A stretch of DNA of 64,000 bases from the NCBI GenBank assembly GCA_003586115.2, contig QVOM02000112.1:103801174-103865173 (forward strand), written 5' to 3'. Below, piece by piece: positions 11,791 through 23,390 of this stretch (position 1 is its first letter; each line of letters begins with the position of its first letter). The translations under genes and the position numbers were made by a program. This DNA comes from Salvator merianae. Lineage: Eukaryota; Chordata; Lepidosauria; Squamata; Teiidae. The notes below the pieces were generated by a model, which ran no database searches, was not told the origin of the DNA, and saw nothing but the letters and a program-made list of their open reading frames with translations.

Positions 11791-11936
11791 TGAAAACCAG
11801 GACGAAAGACAAGTATCGTGTCGTCTACACAGATCATCAGCGTCTCGAGCTGGAGAAGGAGTTTCACTACAGTCGCTACATCACCATTCGAAGGAAAGCT
11901 GAGCTGGCAGCCACCCTGGGATTGTCAGAGAGACAG
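11791..11936 (+). CDS. CDX2: CDX2 coding exon 2 (homeodomain, first part)
   Basis: CDX2 is a nuclear homeodomain transcription activator of the posterior axis and intestinal epithelium. This 146-nt exon begins after a pyrimidine-rich acceptor ending ctcttctcag and ends at CAG before the donor GTGCGA. Its first codon (Val) is split, with the G supplied by exon 1; 48 whole codons follow. The translation starts [20 protein letters not shown] and includes homeodomain helices 1 and 2 with the Cdx-typical [15 protein letters not shown] and LGLSERQ segments. The exon stops immediately before recognition helix 3, the usual intron position in Cdx genes. Exon 1, which would carry the start codon and the hexapeptide region, is not in the window, so the gene is partial. 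CDX1 and CDX4 have near-identical homeodomains; the CDX2 call rests on the exon 3 tail and on linkage to PDX1. Confidence 0.96.
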
Positions 11937-12233
11937 GTGCGACTTTGGTTTGTTCTTTGTTCTGTGAGATAGCCAAAGCACAGCTCACCCTTCATTCCAG
12001 CCTGGTCTTGCCTCTTAGGAGGCTCCTGCAGAAGGACAGCATCCAGCTGTCCTCAGTTACCAGCCATCTTCATGCGAGTGAATATAGAAGATAAGGGAGG
12101 AGTTCAAAGAGGAGAGCATGAGTGACCTTCTGCAGTTTTCTTCATCTCTTCATCTCATGTCTTTTAGCTAGACCAGCTGAAAGAGGAGATGGACGAGGCA
12201 GCATGATCCATGTCAATCTGAATCCTAGAGAAG

Positions 12234-12413
12234 GGCCCTTTCTGCACTTGACCTTATTCCAGATTATATCTTGAAATAGGAATATGCCATCTGCATGCTA
12301 CTATGAACTATGGCAGGCCCCACATGGGGCCTCCTATAATCAGCACTAGTGTGTGGATAGCAGGTCCCTATTCTGGGGTATAGTCCAAAATAAAGCCAAG
12401 TGCAGAAAGGGCC
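12234..12413. mobile_element. MITE, GGCCCTTTCTGCACTTG ends, AAG duplication
   Basis: This intact 180-bp copy starts GGCCCTTTCTGCACTTG and ends with its exact inverse CAAGTGCAGAAAGGGCC. AAG flanks both sides (12231-12233, 12414-12416). The body is itself palindromic (TTATTCCAGATTATATC against the inverse ATAAAGCC arm). It is the reference copy for the family in this window. Confidence 0.88.
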
Positions 12414-13049
12414 AAGGTCTCTGGGGGAAAGCTTTACTGACAAAGCAAGAATGTGTCACGGAGCATCCCATCCTACCCAGAACTTAGCCCATTCTCTGAA
12501 TTAGCATTTCCTGGCTGGAGGTAGTTGGAAAACTACATGCAATGAGCTAACCCGACTACAGAAATCTCTGGAGGGGCTTCCATGTGCCTCAAAAGGAATG
12601 GAATGAGGGTACTTTCAAGGAAGGACATCTGGATGCCCTCCTTGAGGCACTCCAAAATCATGCTCAACGGTCCATATAGAAGGGTTCTTAATCAAACGGG
12701 ACAAGGTACTTGCATTAAACAATTTCCAAGGGAAAAAAATTGGGAACTTACCACCCAGTAGGAGCAGAGGAAATTATTGCAATAAATCAGATTTTGGTTC
12801 CCCTAGTCCAGTTTTGAAAGTGGCTGTTCAGGAAGTTGGGCAGAAGTATTTTCTAGGGTTTGGAAAAGTTTAGATCTGTAGTCTGAAAAACATGTTTTTC
12901 TTAATGTCATGCCCTACTTCTTTTACTCAGATCAGTCCGCATATAAAGTAAGTTCCCTATGGTTGATCTATAGTCCTTCCTAGATGCATATCCAAGATAA
13001 AAAGAGGGTTGTCCTTGCTTGCACTAGAAACTAGATTTCGGCAGCAGTT

Positions 13050-13097
13050 CTTTCCCTCCCTCCCTCTCTCCCTCCCTCCCTCCTTCCCTCCCTCCCA
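13050..13097. repeat. (CCCT)n microsatellite
   Basis: An impure TCCC/CCCT run, entirely pyrimidine on the + strand. Confidence 0.93.
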
Positions 13098-13104
13098 AGC
13101 ACAA

Positions 13105-13545
13105 CTTAAGCACAGAACTTTTCACACTATGTGGGTTGTCCCAGCCCATGTAGCCCAGCCAATTGAGTCTGGCTCACGCTGGGCAAGACTAGCTATAGCC
13201 CAATCCATGGGCTGTCTGCATTCAGACAGCCTGGCCCACCTCCTCATATTTCTGGTCCCAAAAGTAGGGCCTGGCCTTTGACATTTCCAGCCAGGGTCTT
13301 TTCAATGGTGTGCCCAATTCCAGTGCCACTTCCAACAGTACTTCCAAACGCACTGCCAAATTGGGTCCCTCATGGCATACCTGACCACAGGGCATGCCCT
13401 TTGTGGTCCAGTATTCCAATAATAGTCCAGTAGTTGACTATATTTAAAAGGTTTACTAGTGGACCAGGATATGCTGCCATTTTTGTTGGCAGGCTGTTCC
13501 AAGGGAAGGTGGAGTACACTGGCGAGTGCGGAAAGAGCCTTAGTT
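13105..13545. repeat. Dispersed repeat with GCGGAAAGAGCC right end
   Basis: The segment has internal GGGCTGTCTGCATTCAGACAGCC-type symmetry and ends TGCGGAAAGAGCC. This resembles the ends of other inverted-repeat elements here. The left boundary (about 13105, near CTTTTCACAC) is uncertain. Confidence 0.45.
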
Positions 13546-14109
13546 CAAAATTGCTCTTCTGTATCATATGAAAAAAATGTTGACTGGAAGGAATCAACTT
13601 TCATTTTGGTATGGAGAGGGAAATCTGAATTTAAATAGCATTGTCTGTGTGTTAAGACAGTGGCCTCCTGACTGAAAAAAATTATACAAACAAATTTTAT
13701 CTAAGTGCTTGCTTTAAAAACTGAACTATATCACTCTTTATTTATGCCCATTCATGGCGCTCAGGGCAGAAAGGCTGTGTGTCCATTTACTGCCATGGGT
13801 GCCTGTGCAAAGGGTCTCAGGCATTGTGTTTCCATTTTCAGTGGCCCAAAGTGTTCACTGAAGAGTGCAATGCCTGCCTGTGGTGCCTGGTGGCAAGGGG
13901 GCAAAATAGCACTCTTGCAGCAAGTGTCTTGGCCACCATTTTGTTAGCCTGTACATGCTGATGGAGATATGTGGATGTGCCCAGTGACACAAGAGGGAAG
14001 GAGGTTCTGCAAAGGCACCTACCCTAGGCACCTCTCACCACGGCCATGGAACCACAGCCAAAGTATGAATCTAGAGAAATATTAAATATTTCCAATTTCG
14101 CAAAAGAAT

Positions 14110-14415
14110 GGATAACTCGTGACCTTCCTGCTGCTAGAGGACAAAGGGTACCTCCGAATGGCAAGAGGCAACACAGGATATAACAAGATCCCATGATTGC
14201 TTTTTACCGTGTCCTGCCGGACATGAGCAGCAAACCCTGACTTACCTTCATGTCTGGCAAAGTGCATATGAGATCGACTCAGTAGGAATTTCTGGGAGCC
14301 AGCCAAGTACCCACCCCCTTTCTTTTGTTGATCTTCACTCCCTTGGCTAGCTCCCAGATGTCCCTCCCCAGCAAACTGATCTTGTATGCCACTTGCCAGA
14401 CACACAGGTAATCAG
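14110..14415 (-). repeat. Dispersed repeat family E, copy 2 (inverted)
   Basis: It contains GATCCCATGATTGC and CTTACCTTCATGTCTGGC, then CCAGACACACAGGTAATCAGG. The order is reversed relative to the copies at 41340 and 56660. Confidence 0.6.
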
Positions 14416-15447
14416 GACTAGTACAGGAAACCAGTGTTCCTGAATTTCTCGTAATAGTTTCTCAATGTGTTTGCATGTAGCAGTCAGCACTGCATTGGGA
14501 ATGTGAGAGGTATATCTGGCATTTCCAGTCTAATGCTGTGATGACTGAAGGGAAGTTACCTTGCATCTAGAGCAGTCTGAGTCATTTGTTGTTTTTAATT
14601 AAACTGATAATGACTTAATCAGATCATCTCAAGGCAAAAGCAGGTAGCAAAGGCTCCAGCATAATGTAGCAGCATAACATAATCCTCATCTCTTCCCATT
14701 GACCCCACTGGCTGGTTGTGATGGGAGCTGGAGTCCAAGATACTTAGAAGGTCATGAGTTCACATTCAGTTTCAAAATGGATTTCTACAGAATTTGCATA
14801 TGTGCACAAAAAAAAAACTTAGAGGGACACATATCTGTTCCTTGACCAAAAAAGGAATATCCTTTTAGGACTGATAGAGTCATGGGAAGTATAAAGTTAA
14901 ATTTTGTGACATGAGTAGATGTAGGAAGGTGAAGCAGATAAGCTGTTATCTGCTGGTACCTTCTGTTTATTTGTTTACACAGGTATCTTGCCTTTCTTCC
15001 AAGGAATTCAAGGCAGCATACAATGCCTGCCCCCGTCCCTGCATTTTACCCACACAATAATCTATGAGTACTATTAGACTAGTCCACCCACTACTCTGTT
15101 CTAGTTGAATACTCCATTCACTTACATACACTGCTATATTCATGGTCATCTGCTCTGGAATTGGGCTGTGCTCTAGAAGGGGTGCTGGGAGCTATTTATA
15201 ATTTAGAGGACTTCTTTCACTTTCTTTCTGCAAGACACTGTCACAATCTAGGCCAAGACTCTTGGTATCAAACTTAGGTTATCAAACTTAGGTTGGGAGG
15301 CCAAGGTACTAATCTCTAGAGAGTTCAGGGACCATATCATATTCACTAATATTATCAACTCCGCTTGAATTTGGTGGCAAATAACCCATTTCATCTTAAT
15401 TAGACTAAAGGCTAGCTCTACAAGTAGGTGAAATGAGATGGTATATT

Positions 15448-15486
15448 ACTAGTACTAGTGCTAGTGCTAGTACTGATACTAGTAAC
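15448..15486. repeat. CTAGTA/CTAGTG short tandem repeat
   Basis: About six imperfect hexamer units (CTAGTACTAGTGCTAGTG) precede an AT-rich stretch. Confidence 0.8.
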
Positions 15487-15524
15487 ATTATTGTTGCCAT
15501 TATCCTTATTATTACAATTATATC

Positions 15525-15725
15525 TTCCAAAGAAATGAAGGCAGTGCAAATCATTCTCCTTTCCTCCATGTTATCCTCAAAGCAGCCTTGTAAAGTAGGT
15601 TTATCTACTTATGTTTACTTAGCCCTTCTTGCTAAGTCTGCGAGAAAGTGACTAGCCCAAGGTTATCCAACGAGTGTCCATGGCCAGCTGGCACTGGAAG
15701 CCTGGTCTACTAGGTGCTGAGTCTG
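15525..15725 (-). mobile_element. tRNA-derived SINE-like copy, decayed
   Basis: CCTCAAAGCAGCCTTGTAAAGTAGG and AGTGACTAGCCCAAGGTTATCC, then GGTCTACTAGGTGCTGAGTCTGGCT, match the order seen at 16395-16622. The copy is more diverged and lacks a clear B box. Confidence 0.5.
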
Positions 15726-15729
15726 GCTT

Positions 15730-16130
15730 TCCAGCAAATCATCACAGGTAGTTTCCTATGGTGCACTATGTGGAGAATGTTCCTGGCCAACTGAGTCATG
15801 AAGGAGGTGAGGTGCCATAGAGTGTGCCAGTGGCCATCTCCATGAAGGCTGCTGCATCTCAGCCTACCTTTGGAGCCAGGGAATGAAAATCCCCCAGCTT
15901 CCAAAGTTACAGACTGGGGAAAGTTGAGTGGTATGCCCTGGAAGTGAGCCATTGCCAGAACCTGGCAAATGGTGGTGGTGGTGGTAGTAGGAATGGAACC
16001 AAGACTGGGGACACAGTTTTCATGCCAGGGCTTGGGTCAGGCTTGGGGCCTGAGCATCCAGGGCATTCTCTGGAAGGTCATGCCTCCCAGAAAACCCTCT
16101 CACATGTGAACCCTGTGGACCCAGTGGCAC
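15730..16130. repeat. Dispersed repeat, unclassified
   Basis: It includes GAGCCAGGGAATGAAAATCC, similar to AAAGCCAGGAATGAAAAG at about 4766, and GGACCCAGTGGCACAGTCC. It is old and without clear ends. Confidence 0.3.
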
Positions 16131-16394
16131 AGTCCACAGAGACTTGGGGAAACTGCCATACCTCTCTTGTTTTGAAATTAAAACTGGCTTGCAAGTTTGT
16201 GAACATGACAGTGAGTATAATTTTATTGTTGAGTTGATCAAGCTCATAGCAAACTTCTCACAATTTAAAATCTACCACATATTACCTGGAAAAAAATAAA
16301 ATTAAGAGAATGTAAGTAAAATATACCCCCCAAACTTGAAAACAATGAGTCACCTGTCTCCACATAGCCATAAAAAGAAGAAGAAGAGGATGAG

Positions 16395-16622
16395 CTGTTT
16401 TTTTGTACCCCACTTTTCTCACCCTGAGGGGACTCAAAGCAGCTGACAAACCTTCTGTTCTTCTCCCCAAACAACCTTGTGAGGTAGGTGGGGTTGTGGG
16501 AACTCAGAACAGAGCTGTGACGAGCCCAAGGTCACCCAGCTGGCTTCATGCAGAAGTGCAGACTTGAACCGGGAGAGTTCCAGATAAGAGTCTGACACGC
16601 TAACTACAAGGCCAAACTGGCT
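16395..16622 (-). mobile_element. tRNA-derived SINE, reverse orientation
   Basis: Typical order on the + strand: CCCACTTTTCTCACCCTGAG, CAACCTTGTGAGGTAGGTGG, GACGAGCCCAAGGTCACCCAGCTGGCTTC, and a tRNA-like end GACTTGAACCGGGAGAGTTC with CTAACTACAAGGCC. The tRNA-like head therefore reads on the minus strand. Confidence 0.75.
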
Positions 16623-18064
16623 GAGGGGTGAGAGTCCTGGCGATGGGAGGTGCAATGTTCACAGTGCCAACATTTCCCACCCTCAGAGACTTTTAAGCTT
16701 ATTTTCAGCCTAGCATGGATTAGTGCTGGACAGGAAGTACGCCTCAGAGTTGGCCATTTTCTGTCTAGCCCATAATTGGGCTGGATGGAAAGCTGCCCCA
16801 GTAAATCATTCCTGCCAGTGCTGCCTTCCTCATGGCAGCAGTGGGGGCACATGAGGGTGCAATGTGCCTCACAGCGCAGTCGGTGCTTTGGTTGCCTCTG
16901 AGGGCAGATTTCACACTTCAGAGGTGAGCTGCAGGACTCACGTGAACACAGGCCTGGACAACTCATCCTGTTTTAGATATGTGCAGCTTTTATAGCACAG
17001 GGAGCCACTCCTTCAGTAATTAACCGTTTTATGCACTGTAGAAGTGAAGTCAGGTTGGCTCTGTTGTTACAGCAGAGGAGCACTGGTTAAAAAGGTGGGA
17101 GGCGCACAGCAGCAATGATCCACACAGTGGAACCTATGGGGTAAAATGCTGGTTAGAGGCTCACTGTTAAGCTCTTTGAATTGCATATGGATCCACCATG
17201 GATGAAAATGTGTTTTGAAATGCTCGTTGCCTTCTCCTCCCTGCTATTTCTAGTGCTCTTGCTGCTGCTATCAGACACCTTGCCCTGTGCTTTCTGTGCT
17301 TCCTTCAATTGCAGCCCTTCAGGTACAGCATAGAAAGATCTATACTAACACCAGGTCTAGTTGGATTCCATTCATCAAACTGGAAAGGGAAAAAATCTTA
17401 TATTCTGAATACTAAATATCTTGGGAAGCACAGATTACACACAATATTCTAAAAATGCCCTCCTTCCCTGTAATTTTAGCAAACTGTTTGGTTGTGCCTA
17501 CTAAACCTTGTCGTGATGCTGGCTTCCCAGGACCATGACTCTGGGACTATTCACAGAGGTGGAATTCCAGCAGCAGCCAGAAGTGGTCCACAGCCGCATG
17601 TGAATACCACCAATGGAGGTCCTAGGGAATGTGCTGATTCTTAGTCTGCTGTGGACAAGGGGATGCCAAGGCAGGCAGGAGCAATCCTGTTTCATATTCC
17701 ATCTCCTGCTCATGCCATGTGTGTGAGTGACCAGCCTTTATTCTTGACAGATTTCGCAAATTAATGTTATTAGATACAGAATACATTTGGACTGCTGTGT
17801 TTTGAGCAGAGTAGACCTGTCTCCTAAAAGTGGGTGAAGGACTACAGGGTTGGTGAAGCACTTAACAATCTTAAAGAACACACTAATGCAAAGTGCTTTG
17901 AACACTTCAAGGACTAAATGTTGGGAGAGAAAATAGTAAAGAAGCTGAGAAGTAGTTTAAGTCTCTTTGATCTTCATAAAATTAGATATTTCTGAAACTG
18001 TACCCTTAATTAGGTTTAAATTTGTGACTAATTGATTCAGCTGCGCAAAACATCTCTATTTGTT

Positions 18065-18250
18065 TCAGAGAGGTGATCAGACATTACAAAAGAGGTGCCT
18101 CAGAGAGACAGTGTTGGTCCTCATGTCCCCAACCTTCTCTAATCCACCTTTTCTAGCATAGAATGTTCATGAGAGGGGGGAGGGGCAGACTGGTGGGTGA
18201 ACAATCCCACCTCAGAGCCCTCAGTAAGACGCCTCAGAGATCCTTTTTTT
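18065..18250. mobile_element. Decayed MITE related to 46109-46310
   Basis: It shares CTCTAATCCACCTTTTCTAGC and AGAATGTTCATGAGA with the element at 20330, and the GGTGGGATTGTTCACATGC theme with 46109. The ends are eroded. Confidence 0.45.
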
Positions 18251-19182
18251 TTTTTTTCTGTGTCTGATCACAGCCTTAGAATGAATGTAAGCTCTTAGTG
18301 GAAGAGAGAACAAGAAAGAAGGGAAGTGATGTTTTGTCACTTCCACATTGCACTCCTCCTCCTTTTGCCTGTTTTCAAATGAAAATGACAGGCAAAGATC
18401 TGAAAGGGAAGTGGCAGCATCAGTAGCACCTTCCTGCCACCAGTAAGTGAGCTGAAAGGTTTCCAGGAGCATGGCTAGAAGAACCAAATGTCAATATTTC
18501 CAAGGAAAGGGCCACCCTAAGTGCTGGGCTTCCCTGTGAATAGAACAGCCTCCCACAGTAGTTTGAAGGACATGTTTTGGAAGAGACACCATCAGACTTC
18601 AAGCAAGCCTGTTTTTCTTTTCTTTTGAAGCATCCTAGGCCCAGTCTTCATGATGGGGCTGGGGCTCCAATCCCCTCATATCCTTGTACAGATAGGAACT
18701 AAATGTACTTATTTTATTGGTAAGTTCTGTATACCAACACTTCTAGAAGGATTCATTTATCCCATCCCTGTTATCAGAGAAGATATTCGGGCCTGCCAAT
18801 TGCCTTCTTTACGGATATTGCAACACACACAATCCTTAGTTCTCAAAGTCCAAGAGAGCAGCATTTCTAGCTTTTGAGAACTGCCCTTTATTCTAGGTGT
18901 CCTTGGTTTTCCTGGAAATGTATGAGTTCTGAGTCACTCTCCCACGTGAGTGAGAGCTTTTCTTTTTTTCCCCCTGTCACTTGTATAAGAACTAGCATTT
19001 TGATGACTGCCCTATTGATCGCTGAAGTCTCCATTTGGTCATGGAAACTCTAAGAAATCAGGCAGCCTCTATAATGGCCCTGGGTTTTACTTTTTATGTA
19101 TTTTTGATGTAATACAATGATCCATGGTCTTATCCTCCTTTATTTTCTGTTGAAACTTTTCCCTTTTGGATACTCGTGGCCA

Positions 19183-19222
19183 AGGAGGGAGGGAGGGAAG
19201 GAGGGAGGGACGGAGGGAGGGA
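19183..19222. repeat. (GGGA)n microsatellite
   Basis: An impure GGAGGGAGGGA run. Confidence 0.9.
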
Positions 19223-19989
19223 TTCAACTTGCCACCATAGCAAAATAATTGTTCTTAGTAAAACACTCTAAATTAAAATAGTGTATAATCATTCTGAAAT
19301 ATGCAGGATAATCAGAACATTTCTGATTCTAGCTACAGATAAGCTTCCCTCTCTAAACTAATGAAATGCACTAAACCTATTAAAATGTGCCACAAAATTG
19401 CAGTATTGCTACACTGGTTCTTTATCAAAAGATAAGGACATTCATGATGCAGATAATGATGGCAGTTCAGTGTTGAATGACATTATTTGCAGTTTATTCA
19501 TATATTTCTATCTAAAACATTTATATACTGCATCTTCCTTTTAAGATCCCACAGTGATTTATAAGATAAAAACATAAAAAAGACAGATAGAACAAGTTAA
19601 ATGATGCCAAACATTTATTTGAAAACACCATGAAAAAAATCATGGAAGAACAGGCAGCTATTCACATGAGAACACTTAATTACAGTCATAGGCCAGCATT
19701 CTTACAGCAGCAACTACTAGTAAAATAATTAACATAACAATAAATGACTAAGTAATAATAAAAACTGATAAAAGATAAGGTCAATCTGCAATTCAAATCA
19801 ATAAGACTAAGTGGGGGTTGTTGAGTGAATAGATGCATATGTAATAGTAGGCATCTCATATACATCAGATGAGAACATATTACGAGCAGGTGCCACCACA
19901 GAGAAGTCCTGCCTGCATGCTACTGCAAGATGGGCATTCAGTAACTTGGGATAACACGCAATCTCTTTGTTCTTCAAAGACATTAATAG

Positions 19990-20300
19990 GGAAGATGATC
20001 TCTAAGGGTCCTATGCTTGGCATATAAAACCCTGAACAACTTGGTGCCAATTTGCTGCTTAGCTCTAACTTTGATTTATAAACCCCTGAAATTAGTCCCA
20101 AATCTCTAAAGGAGTACTTCTTCTTATGCATGAAGAGCAGCTGGAGAATTTCTCTTGGCAGTGCCACCACCCACAAAAGTTAAAGAAGTAGGTGTCCTTG
20201 AAAAGACCTCTGTAGAGTTGTCTCACTTCACAGATGTATCAAGGACCATCCTTCTGTCCAGACTCTTGGTGAAGATGCAGCTTTTTGCCCAGCTCTTAAG
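19990..20300. repeat. LINE 3'-region-like remnant
   Basis: AAAACCCTGAACAACTTGGTGCC, AGCAGCTGGAGAATTTCTC and AGACTCTTGGTGAAGATGCAGC resemble a widespread reptile retroposon 3' region (a flow of the type 'accctgaacggcttgggacc'). This is recognition from memory and the class is not certain. Confidence 0.4.
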
Positions 20301-20329
20301 AGGCAGTTCTCCTCTGCCTCATATAGCAA

Positions 20330-21374
20330 AAATGTGGATCAAAAAGTGCCTTAGAGACAGTAGCAGGGGCACTCATGTTCTCATCCCATCTCTAACCCAC
20401 CTTTTCTAGCCTAGAATGTTCATGAGATGGGGAGAGAGAGACTGGCATGTGAACGATCCCACTTGCAAACCATCTCTCAGGGTGTGTTCAGACAGCCTAT
20501 TTTAGTAGCCTTCTGAGCGCATCTAAGCCGGGGAGTCCATAAAAGCCTTACCTGGAAGTCGCCCTCACACCACTTTGTGTCTGCCTGGGTTTACTCTTCC
20601 ATATTCGGCTCTTCAGTGCCCTCGGGTCACCTTGAGGAGCACCTCAACCAATCAGAGCCTTGCAGGAACCCGTGGGACAATTGCACAGGGAGGGAGGGGG
20701 GCACAAGCGAGCGCTTGCCAGCGTGGGGAAGCTTTTCAAACTCCCTGGCTTCTGTACATAAAAAAAGACTTTAGTAGCGAGGCATGGGAGAGACCACCTT
20801 GCTACTAAAGTCCAGTGTGCTTTTTTGAATTACAGAAGGCAGGGGGTTTGAAAAGTTTCCCCGTGCCAGCAAATCTCTCTCTCCCATCTTCTCTGATTCC
20901 CCATGCTTCAGTAAAAAGCTTCAGTTCAAATGAGGCATCCACTTCCTGCCTCTCTGCTGAAGCAATTTCCAAGTCCTTAACTGCCAGGGTTTTTCTCTTT
21001 CCAAAGGAAACATCAAGTCTCTCTCTGCCCTCTGCCCCAATTTCCTGAGGCATCGGGGAATTGGAGAATAGGGGAGACGTTTCCTTTGGAAAGAGAAAAA
21101 CGCTGGCAGTTAAGGACTTAAGGACTTAAGGACTTGGAAAGTGCTTCAGCGGAGAGGCGGGGAGTCACCAATCAGTGAGCGACACCCTTTTCAGGCTGTG
21201 ACTAGATAGCTGAATTGCCTCAGGGTAAGTGTGTATGGAAGGCTTTTTTCCTATGTGCCCAGGAATAATTCACTCCTTTTATGCAGGTGATTTTAAAAAT
21301 CTAGTCTGAACACATCCTCAGTCACTTTAGAGGTGTCTCAGAAGGGCTTTTTTAGTTGCTTGTGAATGCAGCCT
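20330..21374. mobile_element. Outer MITE split by the element at 20480
   Basis: The left part has CTAACCCACCTTTTCTAGCC and AGAATGTTCATGAG, as at 18065. The right part, resuming at 21318, reads GTCACTTTAGAGGTGTCTC and ends GTGAATGCAGCC. The two halves join at the TCA target. Confidence 0.55.
20480..21317. mobile_element. 838-bp inverted-repeat element, GGGTGTGTTCAGAC ends, TCA duplication
   Basis: It begins GGGTGTGTTCAGAC and ends GTCTGAACACATCC; TCA flanks both sides (20477-20479, 21318-21320). It is nested in an older MITE. Inside, CAAGTCCTTAACTGCCAGGG at about 20970 and the inverse CTGGCAGTTAAGGACTT at about 21103 form a large hairpin, including inverted TTTCCTTTGGAAAGAG arms. A relative is at 54232-55130. 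There is no transposase-like reading frame. Confidence 0.78.
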
Positions 21375-21690
21375 AATGTGAGATTACCAATGCCTAGACG
21401 AGTGGCTGGGTTCTCCCCAATAACCAGACTTCCTATGGAGAGAGAGAAAGGGGCCAGAGGGAATGAAGTGGCTTATCTACAGTAAGAACTCAAAGCAGGC
21501 ACACAAGTCACCAAGCACAGAAGTCTTCTCCACTAATTTGTGGTATGATATGTTTTCATTTATGGTTTATTTCTAAACTTGTATTTATATGCATTGATTG
21601 GCATATACAGAGTGTATGCAGACTGGAAGGTAGCAAAGATGGGCTCCTGGCAAAGAAAACAAGATAGGGTCTTCATATGAAACAGACTGA

Positions 21691-22070
21691 GAGCCTGCTT
21701 GCACTTTTCACTATTGAGCATGCAGATCCTCCCTAGTGAGGTGCATCCACACTTTGCGAAGGCCTTCGTGATTAGGAGCAGGCTACATCTACTCCCGATC
21801 GCTGTTAGCTGTGGAGCACAAAACCTCACATTTAGGCTGCATTCACAAGCCCTTCTTCCAGGTGTGAACGCTGTGTTATGAGGTTTTCCCGGTTGCCTTG
21901 GCAGTGGCTGGATGTTTCCCCAGCTGCTGTCACAGCACAGGTGGCCAGCATTTGCGCTGCAAGTGCTAGAAGCCCGTTGCCAGGATGTTCCAGCCCCACT
22001 ACTAGGAGCTGCCACACTACAAAGTCTGTTCCATCTTGGAATGTTTGCTTGCAAACATTCTAAGATGGAA
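21691..22070. repeat. Dispersed repeat family F, copy 1
   Basis: GAGCCTGCTTGCACTTTTCA, ACTTTGCGAAGGCCTTCGTG, ATTAGGAGCAGGCTACATC and GCTGTGGAGCACAAAA match, in the inverse orientation, the segment at 46985-47400. A long open frame on the minus strand here is a by-product of the repeat. Confidence 0.55.
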
Positions 22071-22123
22071 AGTGTGGAAAGGCTCTGAGACCAAAAGCAT
22101 ACATAGAGTGCAAGAACAAAATA

Positions 22124-22303
22124 GGGCGATTCCATACTGGCCACTATACCAGACCAGCAAATGTACTAGGAGCCTCCCTTCCACATGCTGGTGTAGTTTA
22201 AGGGAGACCTTGCCTAGGGTCTCTCTTAGACCACACTAGTGTGTGGATAGGAGGCTTCTAGAACACTTGCTGGTCCGGTATACTGGCCAGTGCGGAATCA
22301 CCC
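22124..22303. mobile_element. MITE, GGGCGATTCC/GGAATCACCC ends, ATA duplication
   Basis: This 180-bp copy begins GGGCGATTCCATACTGGCC and ends GGCCAGTGCGGAATCACCC. ATA flanks both ends (22121-22123, 22304-22306). The centre is symmetric around CCTTGCCTAGGG. It is the same family as 2994-3158; partial relatives lie at about 34180 and 35445. Confidence 0.85.
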
Positions 22304-22583
22304 ATAAAGCCCAGCAGCCAGCAGAATGTTCCAAAATACCCTCCAATGCAGATCTTTGCTTCCCTTAATTAGTTGTGCCTTGCTTCTTTTTTGATGGAAG
22401 CTTTGCTAGATGCAGAGCATTCTGGGAGAGAAAAAATGACTCTCTGTGAAACACAGGAGCTTGAAATCTGGTATATCCTGAGAGACAGCAAATAGCATGA
22501 TTAGGACTGTGCTTCCATTACACAGCAAAGTCACTTCAATCAGGTCCTCAGGGTAGTTGCTCTCCCTGAGTAATGGGAACAAG

Positions 22584-23089
22584 GGGCCTGTTTGCATTTA
22601 CAGCAGTATAACAGTCTAACTAGCACGGTTTGGGCCGGTCGGGTTCGGGTACGGAGAGGAGTCTTTGCACCTGTCAGTGCTGAAACACTCCGCAAGCCAA
22701 CCAGTGCTGGACTCAGTGCAAATGGGAGCGCACTAGTTTGGTAGCTGTGTTTGAACCCAGAGGGTCTATGTTTGAAAAAGCCACCAGGGTCTGGACCTCA
22801 AGGTCCGAACTGAGGTGCAAACCGGCAGACTGCGCCTGCGCGGCCCCACCGGCCCCATCCCGCTGCCATTTTGAACCCGGAAATGGTGCGAATGCACCTT
22901 CCCTGATCCTCATCTGATCGCGCAGGTCGGGTTGGAGACTACAATTTAGTTGACCACAGCTGGTTGGATTCAGTTAAGCATCAGGTGGGCTTCAGTAGAT
23001 TTCAGGTCAGCTGGAGCTGTTTGCAAGTGCGGATCCTGCATTCTAGCGAGTGTCCTGAAACGTACCATTTGTTAAGTGCAAACAGGCCC
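22584..23089. mobile_element. 506-bp inverted-repeat element, GGGCCTGTTTGCA ends, AAG duplication
   Basis: It begins GGGCCTGTTTGCATTTA and ends TAAGTGCAAACAGGCCC. AAG lies outside both ends (22581-22583, 23090-23092). The interior is CpG-rich (for example CCGGTCGGGTTCGGGTACGG) and has no transposase frame. The ends closely resemble those of the element at 30272. Confidence 0.82.
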
Positions 23090-23330
23090 AAGGTGCCTTT
23101 GCTGCATTAACGCTTTCAGTGCTGGCCTTACTATTAACCAGACAGATGCAGTAATCTCAGGCAGTTGGTTTGGAGTATTATGAAACAGCTTCACAGAAGT
23201 ATCTGATCATTTCCAAGAAGAGGTCTACATCAGATCCTTTAATTCAGGATTTAAAATAATGTGCTTGAAAGAGTTGGATGGAGAGGATGCCATTTGCTCT
23301 TCCAGCTCGGCAACGAAACTCACTTATTAT

Positions 23331-23353
23331 ATAATAATAATAATAATAATAAT

Positions 23354-23390
<37 letters not shown>
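23331..23390. repeat. (AAT)n(AAC)n compound microsatellite
   Basis: A run of AAT changes to AAC and continues for about 60 bp, directly at the 3' tail of the inverted CR1 fragment. Confidence 0.96.

Noticed and set aside
21560..22144. A 194-codon open frame on the minus strand, the longest in the window.
   Set aside because: It lies across dispersed repeat family F, has no recognisable domain or splice context, and matches the repeat copy at 46985 at DNA level.
23331..23390. Possible CRISPR-like regular array.
   Set aside because: It is a trinucleotide microsatellite with no spacers; the genome is vertebrate.
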